From assembly GCF_035573695.1 (NCBI RefSeq), contig NZ_CP121694.1, positions 2,456,501 to 2,520,500 on the forward strand: DNA of 64,000 nt. Reading direction: 5' to 3'. The notes under the pieces were generated by a model. The model did not search any database. It worked only from the letters and a program-made list of their open reading frames with translations, and was not told the DNA's origin. The position numbers and the translations under genes are program-made. This DNA is from Metallumcola ferriviriculae (GTDB lineage Bacteria > Bacillota > JADQBR01). Positions 61,370 through 64,000 of the stretch are shown here, in pieces; within the stretch, counting starts at the first letter, position 1, and every line of letters starts with the position of its first letter.

Positions 61370-62494
61370 CTACTGTTGATTATTTATGAAATACGGGATA
61401 CTAGCCCTGACCAGCGTCCGTTCATAGTCATTATCACTGTCCAGCGAAAGCTGAAAACCCTTTCGCAGTAATACATCCAAGTGCGGCCTTAATTGGTCCT
61501 CATACTTTTTCATGACAGCCTCAGGAAATACACCAGGCCATGCATTGCAGCTGATGCTGACCCGCCTTTGATCCTTCTTTACCCCTGTCGGGATCATGTC
61601 ATATTCATCATCATCAACCTCAAAAACATATTTATCCAGAGTGCCATAAGGTATTCCTTCAATAGCCTTAACCTGGATTGGGTCACAGGACACGTCGTAG
61701 GGGTCTGCAGTTAGATCCAATATCACAGCATCTTCCTTCAAACAGCCGATCAAATCATTGGCTACAATTGACTTGGTAAAATCCCGACGCTTGCTGGCAT
61801 CAATAAGAAGGTCTGTATTGGCAAAAATCCTTCTGAGATTATCTGTTAAATGTGTGGTATCCTTTTCCACATAAACAACCACCACTCCGGGGATTGATTC
61901 ATTTAGAAATCTTGAAGCAATTTTTTCATCCCCATATCGGAAGCATGCCCGGCCTGCTGCTATTCCCAAGTTACCCATCCCGATAATTGTTACCTGATAT
62001 GGGCTCCTGTTTCTATTAAAAAAGTCATGGCACCTTTTCGCCATTTCTTGAAAGGCAACCCGCACACCCGCTCCCGCAGTCCCTTCATATGTAACGATCA
62101 CCCGTTCCCCATTGTCATTCACCATGGAATCAAGAGAAAATACGTTAATCTTTTGCTCAATTAACCTTTTAGTTAGTTCAGGCTTACTGTCATAGTGCAG
62201 CATTGATATTAACCCTGCAGATTTTTTCATATGATCAATCTCAACATCACTTGGCGCCCTTAACACTAATACCATATCCTGCTGATATACCTCCACAGAG
62301 TCTGTAAAAACAACCCTCTTGTTTTCCGAAAGGTAATCCTCTTTTGAGAAGCCAAGCTTTTCACCGTACCCATTTTCTAGATAAACGTCAACATCATACT
62401 TAGACAAGAACGCCGCCAAGCTAGGCAAAAATGCCCTTCTTTCCCCTGCCTCCCTATTCATAACCGGCAGCCCGATGCTCTTAACCACTGTCAC
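61370..62494 (-). CDS. Alanine dehydrogenase/transhydrogenase-fold enzyme (possible opine-type dehydrogenase)
   Basis: This 374-residue protein has an AlaDh/PNT N-terminal domain (SIGLPVMNREAGERRAFLP; VYLENGYGEKLGFSKEDY) and a Rossmann domain with the nucleotide loop VTIIGMGNLGIAAGRACFRYG. It diverges from true alanine dehydrogenase and could be a relative such as N5-(carboxyethyl)ornithine synthase. The GTG at 62494 follows GGGGGGAG. It heads the ABC transporter operon, suggesting that it converts the imported compound. The substrate is inferred only from context. Confidence 0.7.
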   Translation of the reverse strand: MTVVKSIGLPVMNREAGERRAFLPSLAAFLSKYDVDVYLENGYGEKLGFSKEDYLSENKRVVFTDSVEVYQQDMVLVLRAPSDVEIDHMKKSAGLISMLHYDSKPELTKRLIEQKINVFSLDSMVNDNGERVIVTYEGTAGAGVRVAFQEMAKRCHDFFNRNRSPYQVTIIGMGNLGIAAGRACFRYGDEKIASRFLNESIPGVVVVYVEKDTTHLTDNLRRIFANTDLLIDASKRRDFTKSIVANDLIGCLKEDAVILDLTADPYDVSCDPIQVKAIEGIPYGTLDKYVFEVDDDEYDMIPTGVKKDQRRVSISCNAWPGVFPEAVMKKYEDQLRPHLDVLLRKGFQLSLDSDNDYERTLVRASIPYFINNQQ

Positions 62495-62732
62495 ATTACT
62501 CCCCCCGTATACATAATAGAATGTACCATTGCATGCAATAGTGTATTTAAGACTATATTCAACCAAACCACAACTATTCCTGCTTAATTTCATAATTGTT
62601 TGAAAAATAGCAAAATAAAAATAACAGCCGTATTTTGGCATCACGACTGCTCCTTAATTGTCTCACTGTGCCAGGCACTACCTTAGTTCTTTAAAATACT
62701 GAAATACGAAAGCGTCCCCCACAACCCTTATG

Positions 62733-62762
62733 CAATAACTTGACAAAAAGGTGCCTGGCACC
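62733..62762. repeat. Half copy of the 47-bp intergenic repeat
   Basis: Left arm plus core GGTGCCTGGCACC. The right arm is absent. A bare degenerate core (GTGCCAGGCAC) occurs at 62668-62678. Confidence 0.82.
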
Positions 62763-62799
62763 ACAAAAAACAACACCCCCGGTAGTACCGAAGGTGTTG
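62763..62799 (-). terminator. Terminator of the AbrB-family transporter gene
   Basis: AACACC/GGTGTT outer stem with inner CGGTA/TACCG pairing. On the minus strand GTTGTTTTTTG follows. Confidence 0.75.
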
Positions 62800-62845
62800 G
62801 CTAATAACCTAATATTTACCCCATATCGCAATAAGGTAATACCAG

Positions 62846-63880
62846 TTAATTGAGATACCACTGATAGATCTGGTTGATAATTAAATAGATCGTTAGCAGC
62901 CGTATCAAATGGAAGTAAGTAACTTTTATCAAATCAGCTTTTATATCAGCGGCGACCAGTATCATCTGAGAAATTCCTGCCGGGGCAGAACATACCATGC
63001 AGGTAGCCAAATCCCAATTGGTCAACCTCTTTATCGAAAAGGCTAGGAGTACACCGCTTATTACCATTAATAAGGAAAAAATCAAACTAGGAACCATCAG
63101 CTGCCCAAAGGCGGTAAGCGTATCATGTCGAAACCGCATACCTATAATCAGTCCTATTCCCATCTGGGCAATACGTACTCCAAAGACTGGTACATTTACC
63201 CTGCTATTTAAGATAATGCTTGTTGCCCCAACTCCGATAGAGCCGCCGATAATGCCACCGGCAGGCAGGCCGAAGTAGGTAAAAGCACCGCCAACGATCA
63301 AACCACTGCCAATGATTATATACGTTTTGGCTTTATCTTTGGTTTGTTCCGGCTGCTGTTCATCTTGTGCAGCGGCCGCCTCATCTTTGGCCACGCTCCG
63401 AAATCTTACGGCAATCATGGGAATTATGGTAATTACCATAATCAATCGTAAGAATTGCAGCAAGCTGACAATGGCCACGTCCGCTCCGTAATTCATGGAA
63501 ACTATGCTCATCTCGGCAATTCCGCCGGGCGTTGCACCAAATAATATTGTGGCTATATCGAGGTTAGTCAACCGTATCAGCACCGCTGAGGAAATTATCG
63601 CCGACAGAATGGTCCAGAATACTACCATTAAAGTTGGGACAGCCATGCCGCTTTTCAAGAACTCCACTTTCTCCCGGTCGATTTTAACCCCGACAAAAAT
63701 ACCCAGTATTATTTGCAAAATACTTGTTACCAGCGGCGGAAACGGTGTCAGACCTATTCCTGCTATATTAGCTATCCCTACAAAAAGCATTGGTCCTAAT
63801 AAGGCTGCTGCCGGCAGCTTAATGATTTGCATAGCCTTCCAGCCGGCAATTGCTAGTATTAATGAGATGATGTAACCCAT
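62846..63880 (-). CDS. AbrB-family membrane transporter
   Basis: This 344-residue protein has two internally repeated halves of about five helices. Each contains the family Gly/Pro motif: ILFGATPGGIAEMSIVSMNYGAD in the first and MVCSAPAGISQMILVAADIKAD in the second. The halves are separated by an acidic linker (DEAAAAQDEQQPEQTKDK). The family (PF05145 type, unrelated to the AbrB regulator) is thought to transport small organic solutes, but is poorly characterised. AAAGGA precedes the ATG. It is the rightmost complete gene; nothing was recognised from 63881 to the window end. Confidence 0.85.
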   Translation of the reverse strand: MGYIISLILAIAGWKAMQIIKLPAAALLGPMLFVGIANIAGIGLTPFPPLVTSILQIILGIFVGVKIDREKVEFLKSGMAVPTLMVVFWTILSAIISSAVLIRLTNLDIATILFGATPGGIAEMSIVSMNYGADVAIVSLLQFLRLIMVITIIPMIAVRFRSVAKDEAAAAQDEQQPEQTKDKAKTYIIIGSGLIVGGAFTYFGLPAGGIIGGSIGVGATSIILNSRVNVPVFGVRIAQMGIGLIIGMRFRHDTLTAFGQLMVPSLIFSLLMVISGVLLAFSIKRLTNWDLATCMVCSAPAGISQMILVAADIKADLIKVTYFHLIRLLTIYLIINQIYQWYLN

Positions 63881-64000
63881 GATTGTTCCTTTCTAAATGC
63901 AATTTATTTAACTTAAGTTCTGAGTATCGGGCTTCAATTATTTCCCCTAGAAATACGCAGATTCAACAGACCGAATTTTCCATCCCACTGAGGACGATAC

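Overview
The window looks like the chromosome of an anaerobic, low-to-mid GC Gram-positive bacterium of the Clostridia (Peptococcaceae or Desulfotomaculum-like). This is inferred from strong AGGAGG-type ribosome sites with many TTG and GTG starts, sigma-A and sigma-54 promoters, acyl-CoA and amino-acid fermentation genes, an oxygen-sensitive [4Fe-4S] dehydratase and a selenoprotein. No rRNA, tRNA, CRISPR array or prophage was seen. Nearly all genes lie on the minus strand. The plus-strand exceptions are an XRE/cupin regulator, one acyl-CoA synthetase and an IS transposase.

Layout. 0-5.4 kb: MarR-controlled EmrAB-type drug export, a membrane HD-GYP protein, a small membrane protein and an MFS exporter behind a structured leader. 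5.7-17.9 kb: an ectoine-utilisation-like or acylated amino-acid catabolic island with a TRAP transporter, DoeA-like M24 hydrolase, M20 deacylase, Asp/Glu racemase-like protein, PLP dehydratase, RidA, IclR regulator, glutamate dehydrogenase, a U32-like protein and PanB. Its TRAP binding protein has a nonsense codon and its DoeA-like gene an internal deletion, so the island is decaying. 18.4-20.0 kb: a metallo-hydrolase and an unknown protein. 20.2-28.7 kb: a carboxylate-uptake and activation operon (CoA-transferase, TRAP transporter, acyl-CoA synthetase) with a consensus sigma-54 promoter, a candidate enhancer site and an adjacent sigma-54 activator. 28.9-32.6 kb: a small protein, UbiB/ABC1 kinase, cysteine-less peroxiredoxin-like protein, XRE/cupin regulator and a Sec-containing CC/Se (HesB-like) selenoprotein read through an in-frame UGA.

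32.7-43.5 kb: a complete modified beta-oxidation module (acyl-CoA dehydrogenase, thiolase, HMG-CoA-synthase-like/DUF35 fusion, SDR, two MaoC proteins, CaiB-type CoA-transferase, acyl-CoA synthetase) with a CBS-domain sigma-54 activator and a second sigma-54 promoter. Six DnaA-box-like nonamers spaced exactly 11 bp apart lie in front of the thiolase operon. 43.6-49.5 kb: two LysM proteins, an aminotransferase whose upstream partner was hit by an IS1182-like element, a tandem-repeat remnant and NADP-isocitrate dehydrogenase. 49.6-55.8 kb: a REC-PAS-GGDEF protein, EamA transporter, nitrilase, AbfD-family dehydratase and GntR regulator. 55.8-63.9 kb: a peptide/opine-type ABC transporter operon led by an alanine-dehydrogenase-like gene, and an AbrB-family transporter.

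From 16.9 to 62.8 kb the intergenic spaces carry 14 copies of a palindromic repeat with the core GGTGTCAGGCACC. Eleven have AATAACTTGACAAAA arms and three have AATAAGTGACA arms. Two copies supply the stop codons of the genes they abut.
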